A stretch of 64,000 nucleotides of DNA, taken from NCBI GenBank assembly GCA_003481745.1, contig QULP01000004.1, forward strand, positions 353,718-417,717, read 5' to 3'. Within the stretch, counting starts at the first letter, position 1. Every line of letters begins with the position of its first letter. Source of the stretch: Firmicutes bacterium OM04-13BH (GTDB lineage: Bacteria > Bacillota > Clostridia > Lachnospirales > Lachnospiraceae). The notes below the pieces were generated by a model, which saw nothing but the letters and a program-made list of their open reading frames with translations, made no database searches and was not told where the DNA came from. A program made the position numbers and the translations under genes. Positions 1 to 8,188 of this stretch are shown here, piece after piece.

Positions 1-898
1 AAGAATGTACAATGTCAACTAATTCTTTTGCCAGTGCACACACTTCAATCTGCTGGAATTCGATAAAGTCGCGGAACTGTTTACTCGGCACGCGGAACAT
101 ACTGTTGTGATATCCCTGATCTACAATGTATTCCGGACGGAATTTGTAGCCTGCCCATTTTTCAAATTTTTCTAAGATATATGGGCTTACGCTTGCGCTA
201 TATCCAAACCATTCCACATATTTTTCTCTTTTTTTATCATCAAATGTCAATGTGAACTGATGGAAAAAAGTTGTAAATCGAACAACGTCAATATGTGGGT
301 TTTCCTCACACCATCTTTTCAGTTTTTCTTTTACATATTTCTGAGTTTTTGGTTGTCTTACATCATAAGTCAACTGATGTGGTGTATCCTGCCAGTCATT
401 TGTAATAAAGTTGTACATATGTACCGGATCCCAAATCAAGAATGCCAGAAAGCTGACAGTATATTCATGATATGGTATTGTCTGGATTTCAACTTCTCCT
501 GAAACTTCATCAAATTCCCATTTATCTATAGGAACAATTTCTCCAGTTGTGCGATCGATTACTTCCCACCAGCGTTTCGGATCATCTAATGTATTTACTT
601 TTAACTGTTCGGTATGAAAACCTTCCATTAAACGAATACGAAGTGTCTCGCCTCTTGCGGTTACACGATCGCTAATCAAGTACTCCTGCTGAATCTCATC
701 CGGATTCTGCATTGCCCACTCATTATCTTTTCTTGTAGTATAATAAGTCGCATATTTCTTTACTGGTTCTGACAAAAGCGCTTCCGGCATCTCTGTTCCG
801 TCGCAGTCCCTCAATGCATCTGCTCCTAAAAGATTTTTTAGCCGTATTGTTTCGTCAACGATATCTGCATCAGTCGGCAGCGTAAGTCTTCCCGTCAT
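1..898 (-). CDS. lnpA: GH112 galacto-N-biose/lacto-N-biose phosphorylase (3' part outside window)
   Basis: The reverse-strand reading frame is open from an ATG at 898 to the left edge, giving the first 299 residues of a family that is usually about 720 residues long. It begins MTGRLTLPTD and contains DALRDCDGTEMPE, YYTTRKDNEWA and HQLTYDVRQP, which I recognise as the N-terminal barrel region of GH112 1,3-beta-galactosyl-N-acetylhexosamine phosphorylase. Known role: cytoplasmic phosphorolysis of lacto-N-biose and galacto-N-biose to galactose 1-phosphate and the N-acetylhexosamine. The start is supported by a GGAGGG ribosome site 10 bases upstream (909-914). The gene diverges from an AraC-type regulator and lies near a GH136-type enzyme that would make its substrate. 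A D-galactosyl-rhamnose phosphorylase of the same family is the main alternative. Confidence 0.85.
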   Translation of the reverse strand, partial: MTGRLTLPTDADIVDETIRLKNLLGADALRDCDGTEMPEALLSEPVKKYATYYTTRKDNEWAMQNPDEIQQEYLISDRVTARGETLRIRLMEGFHTEQLKVNTLDDPKRWWEVIDRTTGEIVPIDKWEFDEVSGEVEIQTIPYHEYTVSFLAFLIWDPVHMYNFITNDWQDTPHQLTYDVRQPKTQKYVKEKLKRWCEENPHIDVVRFTTFFHQFTLTFDDKKREKYVEWFGYSASVSPYILEKFEKWAGYKFRPEYIVDQGYHNSMFRVPSKQFRDFIEFQQIEVCALAKELVDIVHS

Positions 899-950
899 CA
901 ACACTATTCCCTCCAAACAACTTTTTTCTTATCTTTTATCTGATAGCTAC

Positions 951-979
951 AGTATAGCGGACTTCAAAAACGATATCAA
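951..979 (-). promoter_or_regulatory. Promoter of the GH112 phosphorylase gene
   Basis: On the reverse strand TTGATA (974-979) and TATACT (951-956) are separated by exactly 17 bases. They lie about 55 bases before the GH112 start codon, in a good position for a sigma-A promoter. The three TATCAAT copies upstream suggest control by the divergent AraC regulator. Confidence 0.6.
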
Positions 980-1014
980 TTTTATTGTTGCTCGTTTTGT
1001 TATATTTTTTGCTA

Positions 1015-1046
1015 TTTTATCAATAAAATACTATTTTTTTATCAAT
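1015..1046. promoter_or_regulatory. Direct repeats between GH112 gene and AraC gene, candidate AraC operator
   Basis: The 10-mer TTTTATCAAT occurs at 1015-1024 and again at 1037-1046, a 22-base period (about two helical turns). A related TATCAAT lies at 974-980 over the GH112 -35 element. Paired direct repeats at this spacing are typical of AraC-family operators; the assignment is inference. Confidence 0.4.
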
Positions 1047-1173
1047 TTTTTATGTATAATGGATTTATAGAGAATTTCATTTTACTATTTTTTCGTCTTT
1101 TTTACGAACTTTATTTACCTCACGTAACTTAACATACAAGACTCGCACATAATAATTAAAAGGATGTTTGCTT

Positions 1174-2013
1174 ATGAGTAATGAATTTATTAATCTCGGT
1201 TCCGCCAATAGCCGCCCTGAAGATTTTAATCTTCGTTATATTTCAATTTCCAAATATGAGGGTGACTGGCACTCCTTGCCACATACACATCAATTTTCAG
1301 AACTTTTTTATGTTCTGCGTGGCGAAGGAATCTTTTATATAGAAGATAAAAAAGTCTCTATGAAAACAGATGATTTAATGATCATCAATCCCTATGTAGA
1401 GCACACGGAAAAAACACTTCCAAATAATCCCATGGAATATATTGTGTTTGGTGTCGAAGGTCTTGCCTTCTCATTTAATGACCCAGACCAAGATGGTACT
1501 CAAGGCTATAGCTTCTATAGCTATGGTTCCGACAAAAATCAGTTTATTAACTTCGCACAACTCATGATGCGGGAGTTTCAGGATAAAAAATCTGGATTTG
1601 AAAAGGTCTGTCATGGATTACTTCAAGTGCTTTTAGTCTATATTGCGCGAAAGCAAAACTTGTCTGTAATCTCAGACTCTTCTTTCCGGCTTTCCAAGGA
1701 GTGCGCGCTTGCTAAACGTTATATTGATATCAACTATTCCCAGAATATTACGTTAGATTCTTTAGCAGAAATTACACATATCAATAAATTTTATCTGGCA
1801 CACTCATTTACAGAATGTATCGGACAATCTCCGATTAACTATTTAACCAACCGAAGACTTGAAGCGAGCAAAGAACTGTTGACTTCTTCGAATTTGTCGG
1901 TAACGCAGGTTGCTTCCAGTGTCGGCTTTTCATCTCAATCTTATTTCTCACAGAACTTCCAGAAGAAGGTTGGCATGTCACCCAGACAATATCGTAAACT
2001 GCACTCAAAGTAA
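1174..2013 (+). CDS. AraC-family regulator with cupin sensor domain
   Basis: A 279-residue transcription factor. The N-terminal half (about 20-110) is a cupin-like sugar-sensing domain with HSLPHTHQFSELFYVLRGEG. The C-terminal 100 residues carry two AraC helix-turn-helix motifs, the second ending VASSVGFSSQSYFSQNFQKK followed by GMSPRQYR. I chose the ATG at 1174 rather than an in-frame TTG at 1168 because AAAAGG (1158-1163) is then well spaced. The gene is divergent from the GH112 phosphorylase gene, so it is the obvious candidate to sense a host-glycan breakdown product and control that operon; the ligand is not known. A hairpin terminator follows the stop codon. Confidence 0.88.
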   Translation: MSNEFINLGSANSRPEDFNLRYISISKYEGDWHSLPHTHQFSELFYVLRGEGIFYIEDKKVSMKTDDLMIINPYVEHTEKTLPNNPMEYIVFGVEGLAFSFNDPDQDGTQGYSFYSYGSDKNQFINFAQLMMREFQDKKSGFEKVCHGLLQVLLVYIARKQNLSVISDSSFRLSKECALAKRYIDINYSQNITLDSLAEITHINKFYLAHSFTECIGQSPINYLTNRRLEASKELLTSSNLSVTQVASSVGFSSQSYFSQNFQKKVGMSPRQYRKLHSK

Positions 2014-2019
2014 AAAAAT

Positions 2020-2060
2020 CCTAACAAGTGCAAGGCAAATTACGCTTTGCAGCTTCGTTA
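2020..2060 (+). terminator. Rho-independent terminator after first AraC gene
   Basis: The arms CCTAAC and GTTAGG enclose an inner pairing of TGCAAGGC with GCTTTGCA, followed by a T-rich tract at 2054-2060. It separates the two AraC-type genes into different transcription units. Confidence 0.7.
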
Positions 2061-2179
2061 GGCTATTTTTCTGCATTTAAGAACGATTTTTTTAGCTTTT
2101 TTAGTATACTTTCTCTACTTTTCTGTTATAATGATACTTAGTGTTTGTTAATTTTACTTATATTTGGAGGCTTTTACAC

Positions 2180-3109
2180 ATGAAAAAGAAAAACGCTGTA
2201 CAGACAATATCAATTCCCTCAGCTCACTCCAATAACACACTGATTCATCAAACTTCAAACGTCTCCGCGAAAATTACATTATCTGATTCTATTTTGTCCG
2301 GAGCCGTTATCGAATATCGCAAAGCCGGTTACAACTTTATTCGTCACTTACATACGAATATTGAAATTTATCGAATTCTTTCCGGCGAATGTTATATGGA
2401 TATTCAGTCCGAAACACTCCACTTCACAGAAGGGGACTTTGTCATGATCCTTCCTGATGTGGTACATTCCTTTTATCTGAACGATACCTCAGACTGTGAG
2501 TTCCAGCATATTCATTTTGATCCGGATCTATTTTCAACGATTATCCTTGATAATGATGGGATTTTTCCGATCACATTGCTTCATGCGGTGTTATTCTCTT
2601 CCCATTTTTATTATCGACTGCGTTCGGATGCGACGATTGACGAGCAGATTCAAAAATTGATTGATCTGTATACTGCTTCTGAAAGTCTGTTTACCGCAGC
2701 AAACGTAAATGTTGCACTGATGAATTTGATGCTTTACATTCTCGATCATACCGAACCGGTGCATGAATACAAAGAACCACAGCTACAAAATAGCTATGTC
2801 GCTTATGCACTGAATTATATTCACGATCATTATACTACCAAAATCTTACAAGAAGACATCGCAATACAGTTGCAAATTTCGGTCCGCTATTTAAGCAAGA
2901 TTTTTAAAAGCTATATGGGTGTGACTCTCTCAAACTATATTAATATTTATCGCATTAACTGTTCAATTGAACTAATGCAAAATACCAATTTAACTTTGAC
3001 AGAAATTGCGCTGCAGGTTGGATTTAAAGACTCGCAACATTATTCAAAGGTCTTTATGAATGTAATTAATGAGACCCCTTCACAATATCGAAAAACTGTT
3101 TCAAAATAA
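2180..3109 (+). CDS. AraC-family regulator, second copy
   Basis: A 309-residue AraC-type regulator. The N-terminal cupin contains YRKAGYNFIRHLHTNIEIYR and EGDFVMILPDVVHSFY. The C-terminal DNA-binding domain contains EDIAIQLQISVRYLSKIFKS and a second helix-turn-helix in IALQVGFKDSQHYSKVF, ending ETPSQYRK. The start is the ATG at 2180 behind GGAGG (2166-2170); a longer reading frame from 2141 lacks a ribosome site. It is only distantly similar to the regulator just upstream and has its own terminators before and after. Its 3' end converges on the GH136-type gene, which it may control together with the upstream regulator; that link rests only on position. Confidence 0.87.
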   Translation: MKKKNAVQTISIPSAHSNNTLIHQTSNVSAKITLSDSILSGAVIEYRKAGYNFIRHLHTNIEIYRILSGECYMDIQSETLHFTEGDFVMILPDVVHSFYLNDTSDCEFQHIHFDPDLFSTIILDNDGIFPITLLHAVLFSSHFYYRLRSDATIDEQIQKLIDLYTASESLFTAANVNVALMNLMLYILDHTEPVHEYKEPQLQNSYVAYALNYIHDHYTTKILQEDIAIQLQISVRYLSKIFKSYMGVTLSNYINIYRINCSIELMQNTNLTLTEIALQVGFKDSQHYSKVFMNVINETPSQYRKTVSK

Positions 3110-3126
3110 TATCTAATACAAAACAG

Positions 3127-3168
3127 GCAGGAGCGAATCATCTTCACTCCTGCCTACTTTATTTTCCT
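3127..3168 (+). terminator. Terminator after second AraC gene
   Basis: The perfect 8-bp arms GGCAGGAG (3127-3134) and CTCCTGCC (3148-3155) are followed by a T-rich stretch, directly downstream of the stop codon at 3109. Confidence 0.75.
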
Positions 3169-3178
3169 TTATTGCTTT

Positions 3179-3222
3179 ATCAAGCGGATATTCGCAATCC
3201 GCTTTCGCTACTTGCTCATAAC
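3179..3222. repeat. Dispersed repeat, copy 1 (partial)
   Basis: This intergenic stretch contains the hairpin AAGCGGA-N9-TCCGCTT followed by CGCTACTTGCTCAT. The same sequence, with few changes, recurs at 34152-34190. It is part of a non-coding dispersed repeat seen three times in the window. Confidence 0.6.
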
Positions 3223-3241
3223 CAAATAGCTACTACGCAGC

Positions 3242-3326
3242 TTATCAGAAGGGGCTTGCCCCCCCTCCTGATACAAGCAAGTCCCCACCCCTGCTTATTG
3301 CTTTTTGCAATTGAAGCAGGGGACTT
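3242..3326. repeat. Two GC-rich stem-loops in convergent intergenic region
   Basis: A first hairpin pairs TATCAGAAGGGG with a C-rich arm ending CTGATA (3245-3273). A second pairs AAGTCCCC/TGCTT with AAGCAGGGGACTT (3279-3326) with a 5-base bulge. They lie between the convergent AraC and GH136-type genes and may act as a terminator or attenuator for the latter, although neither has a clear U-tract on the minus strand. Confidence 0.4.
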
Positions 3327-3343
3327 CCTTGATTTGGTTAAAT

Positions 3344-6300
3344 TTAGTCTTCTTTTTTACGTTTTACTACAACAGTTCCTGCTGCCGCTGCAGACGCTGC
3401 AAATGCAAGTGCCCATGCTGTTACGTTCATTGTATCTCCTGTTTTCGGAGAAGTGATAGAGCTGCTTCCTTTTCCAGCAGAGCCGGAACCTGTAGTTCCG
3501 CTACCTGTACTTCCGCCACCTGTGCTTCCGCTACCTGTACTTCCACCACCTGCTGCTGGTTTTTTGTTGTCATCTTTCTTGTTGTCGTCTTTTTTATTGT
3601 CGTCTTTTTTATTGTCGTCTTTTTTATTGTCATCCTTCTTGTCATCCGCTGTTTCTTTTACTTTCAGATCTTTGAAGGCTTTTTCGATTGCTGCTTTTGC
3701 TTCGTCTACCTGCTCCTGAGTTACATTTTCACCGTTCAGTACGTTCTGATACTGTTCGTAAACTTCCTGCAGTTTTTTCAGGGATTCTTCTGTATATTTT
3801 TCTTTCTCTTCTAATGCTTTCTTTGCATCTTCTGCAGTTTTATTCAGTTTTTCCATATCTGCCATGGTTATAAATGTTTCTTCTACTTCTTCTGTGATCT
3901 CAGACTCAGTACCCTCTTCATTTACTGCAGTTACAGCAACATTATACTTCGTACCTACTTTAAGACCAGTCAGCTCATATCTTGTTTCTTTTACCGGTGT
4001 CGCATTTACTTTTTCGCCATCCAGATATACATTATATCCTTCTACTGCTGCTCTTGCGAGAACCGGATCCCAAGTAACCAGTGCTTTCGTATGTTTAATT
4101 TCAGAGATTTTTACATTAGTAGGAGCGGCTGGTTTTTCCGGAGCCGGTTTTTCACTTTCTAATGTAGTAAATGTAGTTGCTTCCGATCTTGCAGATTCAT
4201 TTCCTGCTGCATCGACTGCGCTTACTCTTACTGTATATTCGGTTGCTTCTGTAAGGTCTGTCAGTGCAAATTCAGTACCCGCTACAAGCTCCTCATTTAC
4301 TTTTGCTTCATTTACATATACGTTGTATCCTGCTACACCTACATTGTCGGTTGCTTCGTTCCATGTAAGCTTAGCTGTTGTTTCGGTTACTTCGGTTGCT
4401 TTTACTTCTGCTGGTGCAGTTGGTGCTTCGGTATCTGTTTCTTCTTCTGCTTCTAATGTGGTAAATGTAACAGCTTCGGATCTTGCAGATTCATTTTCTG
4501 CTGCGTCCACTGCGGTTACTCTTACTGTGTATTCGGTTGCCTCTGTAAGTCCGGTTAAGTCATACTCTGTAACAGTTACCGGAGAAGCATTTACTTTTGC
4601 TTCGTTTACATATACATTGTATCCTACTACGCCTACATTATCAGTAGATGCATCCCATGTGACTTTTGCAGTTGTCTGTGTAATGTCAGCTGCTGCTACA
4701 GCTGTTGGAACACTTGGTGCTTCGGTATCTTTTGGTTCCTCTTTTTTCAGTGTAGTAAATGTAGCAGCTTCGGATCTTGCAGACTCATTTTCTGCTGCGT
4801 CCACTGCTGTTACTCTCACTGCGTATTCGGTTGCCTCTGTAAGCTCAGTTAAAGCATATTCGGTACCTGTTACAAGTGTGTCATTTACTTTTGTTTCATT
4901 TAAGTATACGTTATATCCAACTACGCCTACATTATCGGTTGCTTCGCTCCATGTAACTTTTGCAGTTGTTTCAGTTACTTCGGTTGCTTTTACTTCTGTT
5001 GGTGCAGTTGGTGCTTCGGTATCTTTTTCTGCTTCTGTTGTAAATACCACTGCTTCGGATTTTGCAGATTCATTTTCTGCGGCATCCACTGCTGTTACAG
5101 TTACACTGTACTCTGTAGCTGCGGTAAGGTCTGTTAAACTGTATTCAGTACCTGTTACAAGTGTGTCATTTACTTTTGCTTCATTTACATATACGTTGTA
5201 TCCTGCTACCCCTACATTGTCGGTTGCTTCGCTCCATGTAAGCTTAGCGGTTGTTTCGGTTACATCTGTTGCTTTTACTTCTGCCGGAACACTTGGTGCT
5301 TCGGTATCTGCTACTGCTTTGTCTACATATGTAATAATCGGTGTGATATGCGCAGATGGTTTGCTTGGGTTTCCGCTATTCTTTGCTACGACACGGATCA
5401 TATCGCCTTGAGCTACTTCAAGCTCTTCCGCTTTTTCCCAGTCTCCCACTTTCTCTTTACTATTTACAAGCGTTACACTCTTCTTCTCTGTGCCATTTAC
5501 AAAGAGACTTAAGGTAACAGTTCCGTTTGCATTTCCAGACTGACGAAGATATGGTTCATCATCTTTTACGTTGAATGTAACGGTTCCGCTCTTCGGTACT
5601 CGATATGCCATTGCAGTTACAATGTCGGAGTTTGGCGGTGTAGAAAGCAGACCGTGTACGGCTGGATTTGTTGTGGTCACTGTACCCTGTGGTGCATCAA
5701 GACCTGGACCATAATAAGTGTTTACTGCCCAGTTTGGCCATCCATCACTATCATATGTGGTCATATTTGCCCAGTCGCCGTCGCCTCTCTTCATCTGTCC
5801 AAACCATACATTTCCCTGCTGTCTTCCAACATAATCTAATGTCCAGTTGTATGTATTTTTCTGTTTCACTGTATAGTCATTTTTAGTTCCGTCTTCTGCA
5901 GTAATGCGAAGTGTCATTCCCTCTTCTACTGCAGCGCCATCTTCCAGCTCTGTTTCTCCGTTTAATACGGAAACAGTTGCGGTATCTGCTACAGTGATAT
6001 TTTCTTTCACTTCTTTTACAGTGGTCGGATTGTTTTCTGTGTAAGGAACACTCAGGTTTGTACCTTTCACTTCATAATAACAATCTTTCAGTTCTTTATC
6101 AGAACTTGCAACTACTGTATAAGTTACATCTTCCATTCCTTCATAAGAAAGCACGATAGTAGCTCCGCCTTTTACGATATCGGAATCGCCAAGTACGTTT
6201 TCACCATTTTTAATGGTAACTTTAACGCCTGCATCTACGATAACGTTGTTAAGGAAATCTGCTACGGTTGTGTTTTTCGGAAGATCACTTACGTTTGTTC

Positions 6301-8170
6301 CGGAAACAGTATACACATTGGATCTCAGTACAAGTGCTGCTACTGCATCACTTTCTGCTGCTCCGATTTCCGGTACTGCTGTGATTGTATGTCCGAAGAA
6401 ATCGTGATCGATTGTATAACCATTTCTATCAACTACTACTTTACCAGCATTGATTGCCGGAGAGTTTTCTGCAAGTTTGTATCCATCAAATACGGTCTTT
6501 GCATTTGGATCTTCATGTGTTCTTGCTTTTTTATTTGCTGCTACAGAATCCGGACCGGAACCTGCATCAACCAGTACTTTTGTACCTTCATTTACTTTTA
6601 CAGCAGCTGCATCGTTTGGATAAGTACTTACATTGTAGTATAAGTTATTGCTGTAAGTTTTATTTCCGTTGATGTTCCAGTTACTTACTGTAGCCGGTGT
6701 TTTTCCTGCAAAGTAGAAGATATTATTTTCAATATCTACCGGACCACCATTACCATGAGTATAGTGCCAGATTGTATTGATTCCTTCTTTAATATAGAAT
6801 GTGTTGTTGTAAACCTGACAGTTTCCGGAGTTTCCTGCCGGGTCTAAAGGTCCCATATCTTCATTCTGGCTGATGTTATAACGGAATGTATTATTGATAG
6901 ATTCCGGACCACAGAACATAATTGTACTTGCAGTATTTCCATGGCTGTAGTTGTACTGATAGTTTGTTCCATCGCCATAGTCAGCATCCCATGGCTGTCC
7001 ATCGCCATTTCCTTTTGATGCATTCAATGTTGTAAAACATTCATTATACTGGAAAATCGCATTTTTACATTTCCATGGCCAGATACCTGCTGCCACACGT
7101 CCTGCCCCAACATTCTGTTTTCCGATTTCATTACCATTTGCATCCAGTCTTGGCTGCTGCTGTGAATAATCAGTAGTATTAATCTGCTCTGAACCATTCT
7201 CAGATACATTATACTGAATCAACGGTCTGTCAAGATACATTGTTGTGATTGCATCACCACCTACATGATTTAAGTAGTTGTTCTCAATTACCACATTAGA
7301 GGACGCATATTTGTCCATCACTGCATCGGATAATGCACCTGTTGTGAACTGTCTCCACTGATAAGTGTATCCTACTGCGATTCCCCAACGATTTACTGTA
7401 TCCAGAGAACAGTTTCTAATCTGGACATCATTGTATCTTGCGATTCCGGTTTCTCCTTCATTTGTTGGCTTTGCAACGATAAAATAGATACCACCGTTTG
7501 TCATGTGTTTGTTATAAACGTTACCTGTTACGTTGTGAATGTAAAGATCATTTAATACGATATGATCTACGGTTCCATTGTCTTTTGCAACTCCGGCAAC
7601 ACCGGTTCGATCCATTGCATATGCATCATTATATGCTTTATCTTTTTCGGTATCGGTTGCACTGTTTCTGTCATTTGTCAGCTCAAGTCCTTCGATTTCA
7701 AGGTATTCAGCATCTTCAATCAAAATACTGGAAGATACAGTACCTTTCCATTTATGATTCTGGTTATCCAGCGGAGTACCATAGTTTAACTCCCATAATC
7801 CATGACCGTTTGTATTAATCTGTGGTCTGTCTCCTTCTCCGTAAGTAGATACTTTTACCGGAGCTTCTGCTGTACCACTATCTTCTTTTGTAAATTTAAG
7901 CGCCTGATCTTCAAATACAGAGCCTTTTTTCAGAAGAATGGTATCCCCCGGGTTAAGGTCAAGCTCATTTACCTTATCCAATGTCTGAAATGCTTCGCTT
8001 TCTGAAGTTCCTGCGTTGCTATCTTTTCCTTTTTTTGAATCAACATAATACGTTGTTCCTGATGCAGCTTCTGCTCCCTTTGCACTAACAGGAACTGCCG
8101 GCATCATTGATGCCACTGTTGTTCCGGCAAGTACCAGCGCCAGAGTACTACTCATCCATTTTTTTCTCAT
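3344..8170 (-). CDS. lnbX: Cell-wall-anchored GH136-type lacto-N-biosidase (beta-helix enzyme)
   Basis: A 1608-residue surface protein. Order: signal peptide (1-30); right-handed beta-helix catalytic region (about 38-600) starting TTYYVDSKKGKDSNAGT; two small beta domains (about 615-770); a possible carbohydrate-binding beta-sandwich (about 773-948); five fibronectin type III repeats (about 955-1432); a FIVAR-like helical domain (about 1433-1506); a KKDDN repeat and Gly/Ser-rich wall spacer; sorting signal SPKTGD (about 1573) with hydrophobic tail and KRKKED. The segments DRTGVAGVAKDNGTVDHIVL and NVYNKHMTNGGIYF resemble LnbX of Bifidobacterium longum. Asp390 and Asp397 are seven residues apart, the spacing I recall for the catalytic pair of GH136. 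Known role: release of lacto-N-biose from glycans. The LnbY-like gene directly upstream supports the call; another beta-helix glycosidase is possible. Confidence 0.72.
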   Translation of the reverse strand: MRKKWMSSTLALVLAGTTVASMMPAVPVSAKGAEAASGTTYYVDSKKGKDSNAGTSESEAFQTLDKVNELDLNPGDTILLKKGSVFEDQALKFTKEDSGTAEAPVKVSTYGEGDRPQINTNGHGLWELNYGTPLDNQNHKWKGTVSSSILIEDAEYLEIEGLELTNDRNSATDTEKDKAYNDAYAMDRTGVAGVAKDNGTVDHIVLNDLYIHNVTGNVYNKHMTNGGIYFIVAKPTNEGETGIARYNDVQIRNCSLDTVNRWGIAVGYTYQWRQFTTGALSDAVMDKYASSNVVIENNYLNHVGGDAITTMYLDRPLIQYNVSENGSEQINTTDYSQQQPRLDANGNEIGKQNVGAGRVAAGIWPWKCKNAIFQYNECFTTLNASKGNGDGQPWDADYGDGTNYQYNYSHGNTASTIMFCGPESINNTFRYNISQNEDMGPLDPAGNSGNCQVYNNTFYIKEGINTIWHYTHGNGGPVDIENNIFYFAGKTPATVSNWNINGNKTYSNNLYYNVSTYPNDAAAVKVNEGTKVLVDAGSGPDSVAANKKARTHEDPNAKTVFDGYKLAENSPAINAGKVVVDRNGYTIDHDFFGHTITAVPEIGAAESDAVAALVLRSNVYTVSGTNVSDLPKNTTVADFLNNVIVDAGVKVTIKNGENVLGDSDIVKGGATIVLSYEGMEDVTYTVVASSDKELKDCYYEVKGTNLSVPYTENNPTTVKEVKENITVADTATVSVLNGETELEDGAAVEEGMTLRITAEDGTKNDYTVKQKNTYNWTLDYVGRQQGNVWFGQMKRGDGDWANMTTYDSDGWPNWAVNTYYGPGLDAPQGTVTTTNPAVHGLLSTPPNSDIVTAMAYRVPKSGTVTFNVKDDEPYLRQSGNANGTVTLSLFVNGTEKKSVTLVNSKEKVGDWEKAEELEVAQGDMIRVVAKNSGNPSKPSAHITPIITYVDKAVADTEAPSVPAEVKATDVTETTAKLTWSEATDNVGVAGYNVYVNEAKVNDTLVTGTEYSLTDLTAATEYSVTVTAVDAAENESAKSEAVVFTTEAEKDTEAPTAPTEVKATEVTETTAKVTWSEATDNVGVVGYNVYLNETKVNDTLVTGTEYALTELTEATEYAVRVTAVDAAENESARSEAATFTTLKKEEPKDTEAPSVPTAVAAADITQTTAKVTWDASTDNVGVVGYNVYVNEAKVNASPVTVTEYDLTGLTEATEYTVRVTAVDAAENESARSEAVTFTTLEAEEETDTEAPTAPAEVKATEVTETTAKLTWNEATDNVGVAGYNVYVNEAKVNEELVAGTEFALTDLTEATEYTVRVSAVDAAGNESARSEATTFTTLESEKPAPEKPAAPTNVKISEIKHTKALVTWDPVLARAAVEGYNVYLDGEKVNATPVKETRYELTGLKVGTKYNVAVTAVNEEGTESEITEEVEETFITMADMEKLNKTAEDAKKALEEKEKYTEESLKKLQEVYEQYQNVLNGENVTQEQVDEAKAAIEKAFKDLKVKETADDKKDDNKKDDNKKDDNKKDDNKKDDNKKPAAGGGSTGSGSTGGGSTGSGTTGSGSAGKGSSSITSPKTGDTMNVTAWALAFAASAAAAGTVVVKRKKED
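3568..3650. repeat. 15-bp tandem repeat encoding the KKDDN wall spacer
   Basis: About five 15-base units (TTGTCGTCTTTTTTA and close variants) are arranged head to tail and encode consecutive KKDDN pentapeptides near the cell-wall anchor. A unit of 15 bases keeps frame, so gain or loss would change spacer length without breaking the gene. Confidence 0.75.
3865..5308. repeat. Five tandem fibronectin type III-encoding repeats
   Basis: Units of about 285-300 bases encode successive domains, four of which begin DTEAP and contain NVGVxGYNVYxNExKVN. The nucleotide sequences of the first, second and fourth units (in protein order) are very similar, suggesting recent duplication or homogenisation. 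The fifth is diverged. The repeat would extend the enzyme away from the cell wall. Confidence 0.8.
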
Positions 8171-8188
8171 GTTGTTACTCCTTCCATA

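Noticed and set aside
3864..5411. Long forward-strand open frame of 515 codons opposite the fibronectin repeats
   Set aside because: It is antisense to the repeated FnIII domains, has a low-complexity Val/Ser/Thr composition that mirrors them, and no ribosome site.
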